From the NCBI GenBank assembly GCA_001598975.1, contig BBXU01002804.1, positions 1 to 64,000 of the forward strand: 64,000 nt of DNA, given 5' to 3'. The position numbers and the translations under genes were made by a program. The notes beneath the pieces are model-generated. The model was not told the origin of the DNA. It was given only the letters and a program-made list of their open reading frames with translations, and did no database searches. Numbering within the stretch: position 1 is the stretch's first letter; the number at the start of each line of letters is the position of its first letter. Source of the DNA: Parachlorella kessleri (taxonomy: Eukaryota > Chlorophyta > Trebouxiophyceae > Chlorellales > Chlorellaceae). Of this stretch, positions 35,712-52,591 are shown in pieces.

Positions 35712-36424
35712 CTACCCAGCAGCAGCAAACTCGCCCCACCACCAGCGCTTAAGCTTCCTTCTTGCTCCCCCAGCCCGCACCTGCCGCTGCTCCCGCATGC
35801 GCTCCCGCCGCTCTCGAGCCTCTCTCCGTCGCTGCCGTTGCTGCCGCCGGTCCTCAGCCGTCTCAGCCCAGTAGAAGGCTGCCCCCGCCATAGCTGCCGC
35901 GCTCAGCGCCAGCAGCAGAGGCTTCCACCAGCGGCCTCTCCTGTCAATAGGCGCGTAACAGTGGTGCTCGGTAAGCAGCCAGTCTAGGAGTGAGCAACCT
36001 AGTCTAAAACGAGCAGCTCACAATGTTTACCAGCAGCAAGTCGTGCCGCAGCCCTTGAGCACATGCTGGCCCCACGGCCAGCCAAGAAGTGGTAGGATTA
36101 GACGCAGGAGTTCAGTATTGCTTGTGTCAGAAGAAGTAAGATCTGCGTGCGGGCTTGCCTGCTCCTAGGCCTGGGCTCGGATGGTGGCAGCCGATAGAGT
36201 GTCCCACAAAGCTCGCAGCGGTGGGGGTCATCTGACTTGGCCCGCAGCGCTTCAAGGCAGCGGGTGTGGACCCATTCGTTCTGCCCCTTGCACTGGCAGG
36301 GAGAGATGTACTCATCATCGTAGACAGGGCCTCCAAGGCAGACCTTGCATCTCAGTTCGCCTGCATGTAGAACCATTATCGGCAGTGGAACCCTTACTGG
36401 TGCTATTTTATGACAACATGGCAA
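35712..36424 (-). CDS. RING-CH (MARCH-type) membrane E3 ligase-like protein
   Basis: A small predicted ubiquitin ligase of about 164 residues. Exon 1 (36424 down to 36159) has a RINGv finger: CKVC, then CQC, WVHTRC, and CELC, the C4HC3 spacing of the MARCH/RING-CH family. Exon 2 (35940 to 35712) encodes one hydrophobic helix (WWKPLLLALSAAAMAGAAFY) followed by an Arg/Glu/Gln-rich charged helix. They join in frame (PRPRS-R-RGRWW) through an intron with a GC donor (CAG|GCAAGC) and a CTATTGACAG acceptor, and the total of 495 bases is divisible by three. If that intron is retained the frame stops at 36098 and yields a 108-residue protein without the membrane helix. The true start may be upstream or at an internal Met. 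It shares its strand with the following two genes. Substrates are unknown. An alternative 3' splice pattern reaching to 35423 is possible. Confidence 0.75.
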
Positions 36425-37228
36425 CTCATTACTGATCTAGGTTCTGCTTCACCTCTATGGGTCATATAGATATGCTTGTCAACAGCCCCGCCTCCAAGAT
36501 AGCAAGAAATAGAGCTCCTTAGTATTACGACACACTCGCGACATCCTGCATCCTGCTTGTTCCCTACTGCAGCTGTGAACCAGATGTGAACCAGTTACCC
36601 GCCCCGCCGCCACAAAACGGCGGCTGTCACGCAAGTCGGTGCTCAGTACTCAAGGCGCATAGTGTTTATCACTGACATATTCTCCCTGGCAGCTCTCCGA
36701 TAATGTGTGCAACGGAGCCAGGCCGGTTTGGACCTCACAGTGAACTGGGAAGGAAGCTCAGGGGTAGCAACAATCGAGTGTATGTCTTTAGGGTGGCAGG
36801 CAATGCTGTTAGAGACTAGGTACGGGTGCACTGGGCACACTGGGTTCTATACAGTCACGCGCTGTGTCTTGCCTGAGGTTCTATTGTTGCTTCTCTGCAC
36901 AGCTCAGTTCAACGCAAACCCAAGCAAACCAGTCACCAGGGTCGCTAGTGTTGGTTTCATTCTCTAGTTTACCACGTTGGCCTTGGCCACCCCTGGGTGA
37001 CTGGCTGACACTGGACTTGTCCCGCTCGACTAGCAAAAACGCACCCAAGCAAGCAAAAGACCATGACCACCCAGTCTGACAATCAAAGAATGTCTAGAGG
37101 ACGAGCAGCACAACACGAGCATTAAAGGTGCCCAGGCACAGCAAGCTAGCCATCACGCTGCTGCTGAGCCCCACTCATGATTCTCCAACCCCACTAATGA
37201 TTCTCCAAGCACTGCCGCCAGTGCTCAA
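36425..37228. other. Intergenic region, nothing recognised
   Basis: About 0.8 kb between two minus-strand genes. It should contain the promoter of the RING-CH gene and the 3' UTR of the coiled-coil gene. The only open frames (for example 36707-36967 plus) have no recognisable content. A short near-repeat CCCCACT(C/A)ATGATTCTCCAA occurs twice at about 37170-37207. Confidence 0.55.
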
Positions 37229-39493
37229 CTAGCTGTGCGCCTGCCGGTCCTCCGCATGCACGCCCTGATCCTCCAGGTGCTGCCCTCCCAAATGGGTGCT
37301 CAGCGTGCTAAACCGTGAGGCGTGGCGGCGAAACACATGCGGGTGCGCCTGCGGGCTGGGCTGGGCCTGCTGCTCTGCCTGCTGCTGCTGCTGCTGCTGA
37401 ACGGTGTCCTGCGGTTGCTGTTGGCCAGCGGCCGAATCGTGCCCGGCCTGCTGCTCCTGCTGCTGTGCCTGCTGCGCAGCGGCGTCCAAGCCGATGCCGC
37501 CTGGCTGGACAGCCTGGACACCATCCGCGCCCAGCTGCTGCGCCTGCTGCGGGTTAACCACCCCCTGCGGCTGCACCACCTGCGCACCCTGCGGGTTCAC
37601 AAGCTGGCCACCCTGCCCAGCCTGCTGCAGCACAGCGGCCTGCTGTGGATCTATGAACTGGCCTGGCTGGCCTGGCGTAAGGACACCAGCTAAGGGGTTA
37701 ACCGCCTGGCCCTGCTGCTGCAGCCCTAGCCCCTGCTGCTGCAGCACCGCCGGCTGTCCACCCAGCAGCTGCTGGCCACCCAGAATAAGCGGCTGACCGC
37801 CCAGAAGAGGCTGGGCTCCTGGCAGAGGCTGACCGCCCAAGAGTGGCTGGGCACCAGCGCCCACCTGCTGTGCCTGCCCCGCCAGCAGCTGCTGCCCGCC
37901 CGTCACACCCCCTGCCTGCTGCTGCAGGCCTGCCTGTGGCTGCACTACCTGCTGTTGCCCCGCACCCAGCTGCTGCCCAAGCTGCCCTAACTGCTGCTGG
38001 CTCTGCTGCTGCTGAAGCCGGCACAGGTTGAGATCGCGCTCCAGGGTCGCGATCTGCGCTAGGCGGGTGCTCTCCTGCAAGCACAGACAACCCAGGCAAC
38101 TGTGTGCACTACTTCACACAAGGAGCCCACACTCCCAGCTGAGCTGCGCTGACGCTGGCACTAGACACGACGACCTCCAAGCTTGCAGCCCCCTCAGTAA
38201 CAACACCGCCCCAGGCATGTTTCTTCTGGCAAGCTGCAGGCCGCATGGCCCCCACGCATGATCCAGGGCCACCTCATCTGCTGTCTCGCTCACCAAACTC
38301 GTATGGTGTTGTGTCTCGGCATCAATGCGGCGCTGCAGCTCCACAGAGGAGCGTTGCATGGCCTCCAGTTGACGGCGGGCCTCCTCATCCCTGCACACAA
38401 AACATCACCCACGATTTTCAATTTTGAAAACGGGTGCCTGGCTAAGCAGTTTGATTCTCACGCAGGGCTGGAGAAGTGGGTGCGGCTTGCACACCGCACG
38501 TCTCCCTGTGTTGTTACATACATGTGGCTGGTTCAATGCCCGCTTCGCCTGCAGACCACAGCTCTAGCTACTGCTAGCGGACTCACCTCTGCCTCGAATC
38601 ATCCCTTTCCCGCTCTGCCACGTGCAAGTCGCCTAATCGGCTGTCAGCCTACAAGCATGAGACAGCGCAAGCGCCACTGCTTAAGGGCAACCGTTGCTGT
38701 CTGACAAGCATGAGCAGCGAGCACGAGGGTTGCCTTTCACTGAAATCGACACTGAACCTAGCAGCTCCTGTGGATTTGGCAACAAGGGAGCTGACATTGT
38801 CAAATAGCCCAACCTTCAAAAGCACGACCCACAAAACGTGGACTCTAGTGCAATCTCACCAGCCGCTTCGTCTCTTCCAGCTCCTTGTTCAGCCGGAAAA
38901 CTTGCTGCCGCTGGTCGTTCAACTGGCGGCGGGTGTCAGCCAGCTGGGAGTCCTTGCTCCGGATGGTGGCGTCCCTGCAGCCACAGGAGGGAATACTCCG
39001 CTGGCACACACACTCTGCAACAGACGGCTAACCAGGTGAAAGTTGCAAGGTTTACTATGTCTGGGAAGGTCATACATGGTGCAACTGCAGGAGCTCGAAG
39101 AGCGTTGCCCTTCTGCCCCCTTGGCGATGGTGGTGAGGGCAACTAGCTATCAAGGCCCAAACCCCGGAAAGTCCACCCACCTATCATTCACATTGCGCTG
39201 CAGCTGCTCTTTAGACTGGTGAGCTATATTCAGTTCTCGCTGCAGGCCTGTGATTTTGGTAGTGCTGAAGTGCTGTTGCAGAGCCAGTGCTAGCACCAGC
39301 AGAGTCGCCACACCACCAACCGCAACTTTCCCTATGTGCCGCTTCCAAGGTGCCTTGCGCTTCCTGCACACGGCCACGCATGCCCATAGATCATGAAAGG
39401 GGTCCCTCATTCGTCGGGGCACTGGTTGCAAACACACTCTTACCTTAGGCCACGAGAGTCATCGCCATATCGATCGTAGTACAAGTCCATCAT
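37229..39493 (-). CDS. Type II membrane coiled-coil protein with Gln-rich tail
   Basis: I do not recognise a named family. Six exons join in phase: 39493-39444 (MMDLYYDRYGDDSRGLR), 39363-39181, 38975-38860, about 38652-38588 (ADSRLGDLHVAERERDDSRQ), about 38398-38300, and 38077-37229. The product is about 450 residues: a short basic cytosolic N-terminus (KRKAPWKRH), one membrane anchor (VAVGGVATLLVLALALQQHF, residues ~28-47), a long coiled coil rich in Glu/Arg/Gln, then a tail dominated by Gln with repeated GGQPLL/GGQQLL units and poly-Gln. The topology (N-in, single anchor, lumenal coiled coil) resembles Golgi type II coiled-coil proteins such as GOLM1 in plan only; that is inference. The stop is at 37229 after AEDRQAHS. 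Purely antisense frames in this region come from the CTG repeats. Confidence 0.72.
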
Positions 39494-39792
39494 ACCAACA
39501 GCAGCCTAGGGCGTGGCCGACTAGCTCCAAGAACGAGTACCGCAAACCCAAGAACAGTAGACCTACAACGATAAGACTGTCTGTCAACCCCGAGGGTCAG
39601 CATCGACATTGTTCTCACCGCGGTGCACTGGACGTGTACCAGTACCTGCCTGGTTGTACTGGATGCCCATGCATCACTGGGCCAAGGATGCTCTGGTTGC
39701 TGAGATACTACTCTCGAAACATAGTGACTTTACTGTGTGAAGATACAGCGGGCGAGGTGACAAAACGGCTCGGGATGAAGCTTCGTGCCTCG

Positions 39793-40210
39793 TCACGGCA
39801 CAACGCATGCTGGCAGTTCAGCCGCCGGCACCCTGCAGCCGCCAGCACAAGAGTTCGTGCTGCGTGCCAACCTTGCCTTGCGTTCCTCTGATGCTAAGCT
39901 CTCAGCACCTGTCGCCACTGTGGCGGCGTAGTTAAGAAAGTGCAGTACTGCTCCTCCCGCAGCATCAGCTTCCAAGTTGGGGCTCTTTATCGCTCATCAA
40001 GCATGCAAGCCCTACAGGTAAAGAAGGTACAGTGTACTGGTGTTGCCTTAGGGAAAGTTTTATTGGTCTTGTATAACAAGTTGGAAGAGCCGCCGTCTGT
40101 CGCTGACAAAGAGATGTAGACCTCAAGAGCCCCAGCACTGTCAAGGAGGCGCTTACACCGGTCGGGTCCACATCATCAGCACCCAGTCTATCCAGTAGGC
40201 TGCAGGCCAT
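39793..40210 (-). CDS. Doubtful small gene
   Basis: A minus-strand ATG at 40210 opens MACSLLDRLGADDVDPTG and meets a GTAAGC donor near 40156. A second open stretch (SPNLEADAAGGAVLHFLNYA onward, from about 39985) could follow through a weak AAAG acceptor and reads on to a stop at 39793, unless another donor at about 39908 is used. Codon use resembles the neighbours, but splice signals are weak, there is no known domain, and the space between EIF2B3 and the coiled-coil gene is tight. It might equally be 5' leader or chance. Confidence 0.22.
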
Positions 40211-40386
40211 AGCTGCACTGCAAGACACATGTCACCCGGGGCTGAAGCTCCCTCCCTGCCCTCCACGGTGGCTGAGTCGTGCCTGGCACACGCTTGGCCA
40301 ATCTTTTTTCTCCTGGCCCGCAGCCCATACTAACCAGCGCCCCCGCCGAGCCAGCACCTCATATCTTCACCGGCGCTGCGCAACGC

Positions 40387-43300
40387 TCACTTCTTGGCCA
40401 GCACCTCTCCCTTGAAGTCGCCACCCTCACCCACCACATAGGAGGGCCCCACCTGACAGTCTTTGAGGCTTACCCGCTCCTACACAGCAGGCAGCATAGC
40501 ATGGCTTTGGTTTCTTACCCCCCTTCCCGCTACACACCTCAAAATGACCGCCAGCAAGGCCCGGCCGTCTGTGTCAGCCTAGAACACTGCCCCTGCTCCA
40601 CTGGACACCATGGACCATGGCTTTATCACCTGCAAACTTTTTGATCCGCACACTGCTAATGCCTGCAACACCAATAGCACCGCCTACGGGCCAGCCCCTC
40701 ACCAACCCACCCACGCAAGCACGTGACCCACAAACCCACCTGGAGCTCGCAGCCCGCACAGATGATGGAGTTCTGTATGTGGCAGTTGTCCCGCACCACA
40801 CAGCCGTCCAGCAGCACTGAGTTGATGATCTTCACATTGCTGCCCACACGGCACCCGGCGCCAATGACTGAGCGCTTCACCGAGCACTTGTCTCCCAAGG
40901 AGGTGTCCCGGCCAATCATGCAGCCGGCGCCTACGGTTGTCTTGCCTCCCGTCTGCATCAGGGATGGTGGTATTCAAATGTACCAAAGGGTGCCATGGCC
41001 TGCCTTGCCGCCTGAGCCTGCAGCGGGCTTTCCGCCTGCCTGCCACTTGGGGGTGGCTTGGGTGGGATGCAAGGAAACTATGGGCGTTATGAGAATGTCA
41101 ATCAGAACAACATGTAGGGGTGCCAGATGCGCAGCCAAGGGGCACACCAGGGAGGCTACTCAACCCAGGCCAGGAACACCCTTTCACCTGAACAGTGCCG
41201 TGCACATAATTGTCATATTTGGGGTTTGGCTGCTCCCTCAGCAGCTTGGGGGCAAACTCTGGCGTGATGATCTCCCTGCGGCATGAAACAGGAGTGCAGG
41301 CTAAGGGTCACCCAGGTTCATGCACCAACCGGGCTGTTGACACCAGCCAGGGCCAAACAGGCCCATGAAACAATTTCGCTTGGAAAGTGTGCTGTGCAGT
41401 GCGCTGAGCATGGAGCTCATACAGGCTAGCACGCCATGGCGGGCATATCCGCAAGCCGTATACCGCAACAACGGCATCCATCCTGCTCCTCTGGGCCAGC
41501 CATGCAGTGCTGGCAGACAAGGCTGCCGCCCACCATTACTGTCCCTGTCTGCCTCACCAATGCAGCCGGACCATAACGCATGGCAACTTCGCAGCAACGC
41601 AGTTCCGCCTCGTTTCCACCACACACCAGCTGACATGTACATAGCCTTTGCAGCCAGCTGGCACTGGCATTCGGTCCATGAGAGGCGTAAGGCAGCTGAC
41701 CACGCCCACCAACGCACAACCAATCGACTGCCTGGCCGCACCTTGCATGCTTCATCCACTTGCAGAGGCCTGCAGCGTAAGGTCTCACCAGGGATCAACT
41801 GTACCCTGACCAAAGCCACAACCCCCACACCATACACTGACCTGTCCCGCCCCGCTCACCTATTGACGTCTGCATAGCCTTGCAGCGAATTTGCCCGCTG
41901 GCAGTAGGTGCCCTCGGGGGCGATGTACGCGCCGCAGTACCACTCGCCGTTGCAGCTAGCAGGTGCGCCCCCGCCACCCAGAAAGCTGGCGGCGCCCGCG
42001 CCATCAAGGTACTCTGCTGCCGCTGCCTCTACATTTGCCTCCAGGGATGGAAGAGACATCGCGCCTGCACAATTGTATTGGGCAAGAGAGTCATATTTAA
42101 ACGGTGGCACTGCGAATACTCTCCCCTTGCATGCTGGCCTCCAACGATTATAGCGAGGCTGCACATGCAGTCAACAAAAGGGCGACGGTACTTCCTCCGG
42201 AACAGCTGGCCCAAAAAGTGAGAGAGCTGCTGGTCAACACAAGTACAGGCTGGCATTTCTACAAAAAGCACGGGGGATGGCCCCTGAGGTGGTTGGGTAC
42301 CCGCAGAAGGGGCCAGGCGGCGGTCAGAGAGAGAGACACCCAATCGTAAAGTTGTCCGCTGTCCTCAGGGTACTCTGTGGTGCATGTGTGCTGCAATGAG
42401 CTGCCAAGACGGTGTCTGTGATTCAAGCGACCCAACTCACTCGTGCTGGCTATGGATGGCGTGGGGCAGCTGGCTGGCCGCAGCTGCCGCGGGGGGTTCA
42501 TCTGGTGGCGCACCAGGAACGGTAGCAAGTGCTCCTGAGCGCATTGGCAAATGAAGCACAGGCTTGAGAGTTGCTTACAGCATGGCGCAGCCAGCAATGC
42601 CCAAGCATCGTCACAACGGCAGAAGCATAGGCGGGCTTGAGACGTGAACAACCTAGGAGGCAGGCACCGGCGCTTTGCACAGGCACTGCTCTGCTGCCCA
42701 GGCCGTGGGCACGTCTAAAATCACAACCGTATCGAAGGCAGGGACTGCCCCTCTGTGGAGGCATGCTCCCTACAAGGCCCATGCCCGCTTGTGTTCCATG
42801 CCTGTGACTCAGCCAAGGTTGAGTCACAGCACACAGGCCATCCTTCCTGCCCCCCTAGCCATCCTCCGGACTCACTTCTACGTGTTGCAAGTCTGGCCGG
42901 GCTTCCAGAACCGCCCGTAGCAGCGATGTCCTGCAGGACACATCAAGCACATCCTCAGTGATCTCCCGCCATTGCCACAAGCTTGCCATCTCCTGCTTTC
43001 CTGAAATGCAGGAGGGAGACTTCAAAGCACCTGCGACTGATCCAGCCCCTCTCCCCGCCAAAAAGCCACGGCTGCACCTCACACCTCGAGATCAGCCTTT
43101 CTCAGATCAACAACCCACCTGAACACATAGACCTGCATGTCCACCAGAATGGTCACCACCTGGACTTGGGGCAGGCGGGCTATGATGGACTGTGGCACGC
43201 GCAGGTCCCGCAGCGTGTCGGGGCTGTGTGCGTAGAACACAAGGCGATCCGAGGGGCCCAGCCCTACACGAGTGGGAACAGTAGCAGCAGGGGAGGCATG

Positions 43301-45102
43301 GCCACGACAACTCAGACGTGCGTGTGTGTATGTGTGGTGGTGTGGGGGAAGGGGAGGGGGGGGGGGGGCAACCGGGCATCGCACCCACAACCCTGGGACA
43401 CCAGCAGTGCAAGAAGCACTAAAGCGCAACACCCACTCAGCGTGGATTTCAACCTGCCTTCTAAGCCCTGCTGGTGACAGAGAATGACTCACCCACGTAG
43501 TCAACATTGCGCGGCGGCTTGCCCGGCTTGGTCTCCGAGGCAGCAGACACTCTTCGCCGTGCCAGCAACGCTGTGACCGCCGCATTTGTGACGTGGTGCC
43601 GCAGGATGAGTGCTTGCAGGCACACCTGTCATGTGTAGGGTGGCACCAGAGCTTTTGAAACGTCATACATCCCAGCAACAACCGCCACTAGCAGCGTGCG
43701 TCCGTGGGATGTAAGGTTGCAGGCAAAGTTGCAATGACTGGACTGTTAAGTAGCTAACAGGGAACCCAAATACCAGCATCACCCATATCATATCATCGGT
43801 AGCGGTGCACAAACTGCCTGAGAGCCAACTGTACCGGCGATACACACAGATACACACACAGTGTTATAGCATGCTCTGCTTGCACGCCCTGCAGGTCTCA
43901 GGCTTTCCCTTATTCCCTTATTCCCAAAAACAACCATGCCTGCCCTGAACACTGCAGGTGCTCAAGTGTGGCCCGGCATCCCGGCTGTCCCCTTCCCTTC
44001 CTACTTGCACGCTAGACCACCGCAAGACACCAACACCACCATGCGGCCTCATGTCCTATGACCTCTGCTACAGCGGCTATTGTCTCAGGCCCCGGCTTGC
44101 ATAGTGAATCCCCAGGCCAAACAAGTTGCTCAGTGGTGACGCTCTTGCCAGAAAAACTATCACCTAGGGCACACCTACAGCCCTGTGGCTTTGCAACTCC
44201 CCCCCACCTCCGGCACTGCACATGAAGCTTTCAACCTTGGGCACCAAACCCACACCTCTGAGCATAAGCCCCCTGTGCAGCACTGTGCAGTCCATGCCAT
44301 GCTCTCTGTCTGCTTTTTCTTTCTATGGCTCCTTGCAATGTTCCCCATAACACTGGCACCCTGTAACACCCATCCCTGCAACGCAAACTGTGGAAGGCAA
44401 GATGTCGGTCCTCGCCCACAGCCCAGCGCCTTGCACTCTGGCACGATGGCACTCTCACCTCCGTCACGACGTCCCCGCTTAGGAGAACAAAGTGCTCAGT
44501 GCGTATGCGGTCTGCCACCTGGCGAAGCGCTTCCAGCGTGGGCGCGCCCTCCGTAACCGCCCTCACTTCCAGGTGCAGGCTGCCCTCGTAGTGGGCCAGC
44601 CAGGAGCGCACAGAGGCAGCGGCCGCCTCGCCCTCACACACCTGAGACAGGGGGAAAGCGGCTGCTTGCAGCAAAGCACAGATAATCCCATATCAGGTTG
44701 AGGAAATCCTTCAGGGTAAGATCTATTCACAAGTGTGTTGGTGCTGCCACAGTGCCTGCCCGCCTCAGTTGCTATGACATCGCAATCCGCTGCAGAAGCA
44801 CATCTACTCACCTTGGCTGCCTGCTCATGCAAGGGAGCAGTGTTGTGGAGGATGTCGCAGCGGAACATAGAGCAGTGAATAGGATTATGTAGCCAACCAG
44901 TCAGCTACCCACTCACCACGATTACATCCTTGATGCCACCCTCCTCAAGCATTCGTAGTGGGAAGGTGAGCAGGGGCCTGTTTGCAACTGGCATGAGCAC
45001 CTTGGGCATGCCTTGGGAGTTGAGGGGATACAGTCTGCTGCCTCCCCCGCCCGCCAGGATGACCGCCTGAGGCTCACTGCCAAGGGTGGAGGCGTAAGTC
45101 AT
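40387..45102 (-). CDS. EIF2B3: eIF2B gamma subunit (translation initiation factor)
   Basis: One of the two catalytic-arm subunits of eIF2B, the cytosolic guanine-nucleotide exchange factor that recharges eIF2. The start ATG at 45102 gives MTYASTLGSEPQAVILAGGG, followed by SRLYPLNSQGMPKVLMPVAN: the nucleotidyltransferase-like N-domain. Later exons include FVLLSGDVVTE (near 44460-44500), GPSDRLVFYAHSPDTL and VDMQVYVF (near 43130-43260), and EHLLPFLVRHQ (near 42510). The C-terminal left-handed beta-helix is clear: TTVGAGCMIGRDTSLGDKC, SVKRSVIGAGCRVGSNVKI, INSVLLDGCVV and IQNSIICAGCELQ (40960-40740). A last small exon reads ERVSLKDCQVGPSYVVGEGG and ends GEVLAKK at 40387. The order and wording match eIF2B gamma rather than epsilon (no W2/HEAT domain after the beta-helix) or GDP-mannose pyrophosphorylase. 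It is interrupted by about ten introns. Confidence 0.93.
42802..42829. other. Perfect 10-bp inverted repeat with two TGA(C/G)TCA cores, in an EIF2B3 intron
   Basis: CTGTGACTCA (42802-42811) and TGAGTCACAG (42820-42829) are exact reverse complements separated by 8 bases. Each arm holds TGACTCA/TGAGTCA, the palindromic bZIP (AP-1/Gcn4-type) core. It could form a hairpin in RNA or present paired bZIP sites in DNA. It lies in an intron of EIF2B3. Function is conjecture. Confidence 0.6.
43321..43370 (+). repeat. GT/G-rich low-complexity tract in an EIF2B3 intron
   Basis: The plus strand reads GTGTGTATGTGTGGTGGTGT followed by long G runs, including one of fourteen Gs. On the EIF2B3 sense strand this is C/CA-rich and sits inside an intron. 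It is simple-sequence DNA with no coding role; the long G run is also a likely place for assembly error. Confidence 0.75.
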
Positions 45103-47162
45103 TGTTGGGTTGACGGATGACGCGTGACGAGGGTTTCTATTATTGAGGGGCTTGGAAACACAAACCAAGCGTTCCACAACTAAAGCCAAGTACGAGGAAC
45201 AACACTTAGCTCGACAGATGGATCAGTTCAACAGCGGAGTGCGCCAACAGGGCAGATTGATGACTTTAACGCACGTTGCTTCATGAAGGTATGCTTAAAC
45301 GGTTCTGACCGAGCCTCCCAACATCGAGCCTCGCATGGAGCCTGCAAACTGGGGTTGGAGGCGCAGCACAGCAGGGCGCCCCAGTCCTCTGCAGGGCCAG
45401 ACCCAAGGCCAAACCAGTTTACACTGGGCCGTCAGTGCTACTTCCCTTGCAACATCTTAAGACAAGTCAGCTGCATTACCTACTTTGAAAGGCTGCTGAC
45501 TACATGGGCGTGCAGCAAGCTCACTCAGGAACACGTCCTGTAGTTTTCGGCCAAACGTCCCTAACTGTATACCTTAATTGGAGTTCTAGTGAAATAGGAC
45601 CGGCAGGTGCGACAGTGGTGCCCGAAGTCTAGAGATTGAGTAGGTGGGGTTCATCTTGCATACGAAATGATCTTGCCTTTTGTGAAGCGAGCCTTGTCAA
45701 GTGCGTTGTAGAACAGGAACAGCTACGGCCAGCTTACATAGCAGCAAAAATAATGAAGACCTTACCGGTACCCACAGTGCAGAACAAAGGAAAATTGACA
45801 ACGGTGTGATTTCCTTGGCTTGTGGACGCACAGTTCAAGTGAAAGTATTCACATCAGCACGGCAAGTGTGCAGGCTTTGGGGTTAAGCTGTGGTGCCTCT
45901 GAGCGATAGCCTGCTGGAAGGCGAGGTTGTTGTGTACAGGTCGCCTGTCCATGCACCCACTAGGATCGGATCACCAGCGTGTAAAGAGGCCAGGCATGTG
46001 GTCCGTCAACACAAAACCAATACTGTCCAAGCCAACCAGCTCTGTCAACTGTGCTTGAGCCGAAGGATAAGGGCAGCATACATGCCCTGCAGTAAGAACA
46101 CGCTGAGATAATCTACCATACTTATCTGGTAGTTGCATCAGGGTTGCACACAATTTAAGATGAAAGGATATGACAGAGGGGGTTAGACAGCAGTTTGACG
46201 GGTGCCAGCTGCGTCATTTAGTACAGCGGAGGGTAGGGCACCATGCAAGAAGGGGTAGGGAAACAAGCAACGAGCTTGGAGGCCGTGGGCAACAGCACCA
46301 TTATGTATTTTTTTCTGGACCAAAGGCACCCCTCAAGCCAGCCGGCAGCGGTGTCCTAGCGCAGGTAGACACACCCTCCAAGACTGGCTGAACCTTGCTT
46401 TGATGTTAGAAGACCGGATAGCCAGTGCTAGTCTCCATCCACTACCTCCCGTGACCTTAAACGGAAGGGTTAGGGAGGCTCTTGCCACGAGGCGACACAT
46501 GGGCAGAAGCAGTCACCAAACCTCAAGCTCGCCGCCGTCCCCTGAGTTGAAGACCCGCTACTCAACTTGCTATCCCTCTCTGGCTCACTAGGGTAATCGG
46601 CCGTATTCCTACTGCCCTGCCCGCAGTCTGGAGCAGGGTCATGTAGGCATGGCAGCAGTCGGCCCACCGAGCAGTGACATCCACCTTTAGGCGTGCAAGA
46701 GGCTGCTCTTGTGGTCATAACCCCAGCCCGGTATTTAGTTGAGGAGCACAAGGCGGCTGACTGCCTGCAGATCTCATCACTGTTAGCACTTCATGGTACT
46801 GGAAAGGTCGCCAGGGCCAGTGGAATAGCACTTACGGAGCACTACACGAAGAAGCCAATGAAAGTCATCAACAGATCAGGCTTATCCCAACGCATGTCCT
46901 AACGCAGCGAGGGGGGTTTCCTAGTGGCGGGTTTTTGCCCCTGGCTCGCTGGTTCTCTTCCAGTGCTTGTGTGTGCTCGGAACAACTGCGCTTCCCTTGC
47001 TTAGACTATTGCGAGTGGACCTGCAGCGCCCATTTGGTATTGGTTTTTTGGTGGTCGGGTGTGGAGCTCATCACAGCTCTTAGCGCAATGTTGCCTGGCG
47101 CTTGAACCTCCGCCACACTAATAGCAGATGCAGCGACACCATCCTGGGTCCTTAACGACGCT
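45103..47162. other. Divergent intergenic region between EIF2B3 and PP2A B56
   Basis: About 2 kb upstream of two genes transcribed away from each other, so it should hold both promoters. No reading frame here has recognisable content or splice partners. It contains one dispersed-repeat copy at 46160-46217. The base composition is more AT-rich than the flanking genes. I see no tRNA or transposase. Confidence 0.6.
46160..46217 (+). repeat. Dispersed repeat, copy B (partial)
   Basis: ATGACAG...GTTAGACAGCAGTTTGACGGG followed by TGCCAGCTGCGTCA matches the core of the elements at 3617-3743 (inverted) and 53643-53769 (direct). Similarity fades after the GCGTCA, apart from a GGGGTAGGGAAACAAGC stretch that may be a diverged continuation. 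It lies in the EIF2B3-B56 intergenic region. Confidence 0.6.

Positions 47163-52591
<5,429 letters not shown>

Noticed and set aside
37315..37796. Several overlapping plus-strand frames rich in Leu/Cys/Ala
   Set aside because: They arise from CTG/CAG repeats read on the wrong strand of the Gln-rich tail exon; three frames being open at once shows it is compositional.
38430..38560. tRNA-like look (GGTTCAATGCCC and nearby stems)
   Set aside because: No acceptor stem or anticodon arm could be paired around it; it lies in an intron of the coiled-coil gene.
40387..45102. GDP-mannose pyrophosphorylase or eIF2B epsilon instead of eIF2B gamma
   Set aside because: All share the nucleotidyltransferase plus beta-helix plan, but the beta-helix wording (SVKRSVIG, INSVLLDG, IQNSIICAG), the LLPFLVRHQ segment and the absence of a C-terminal W2 domain fit gamma best.
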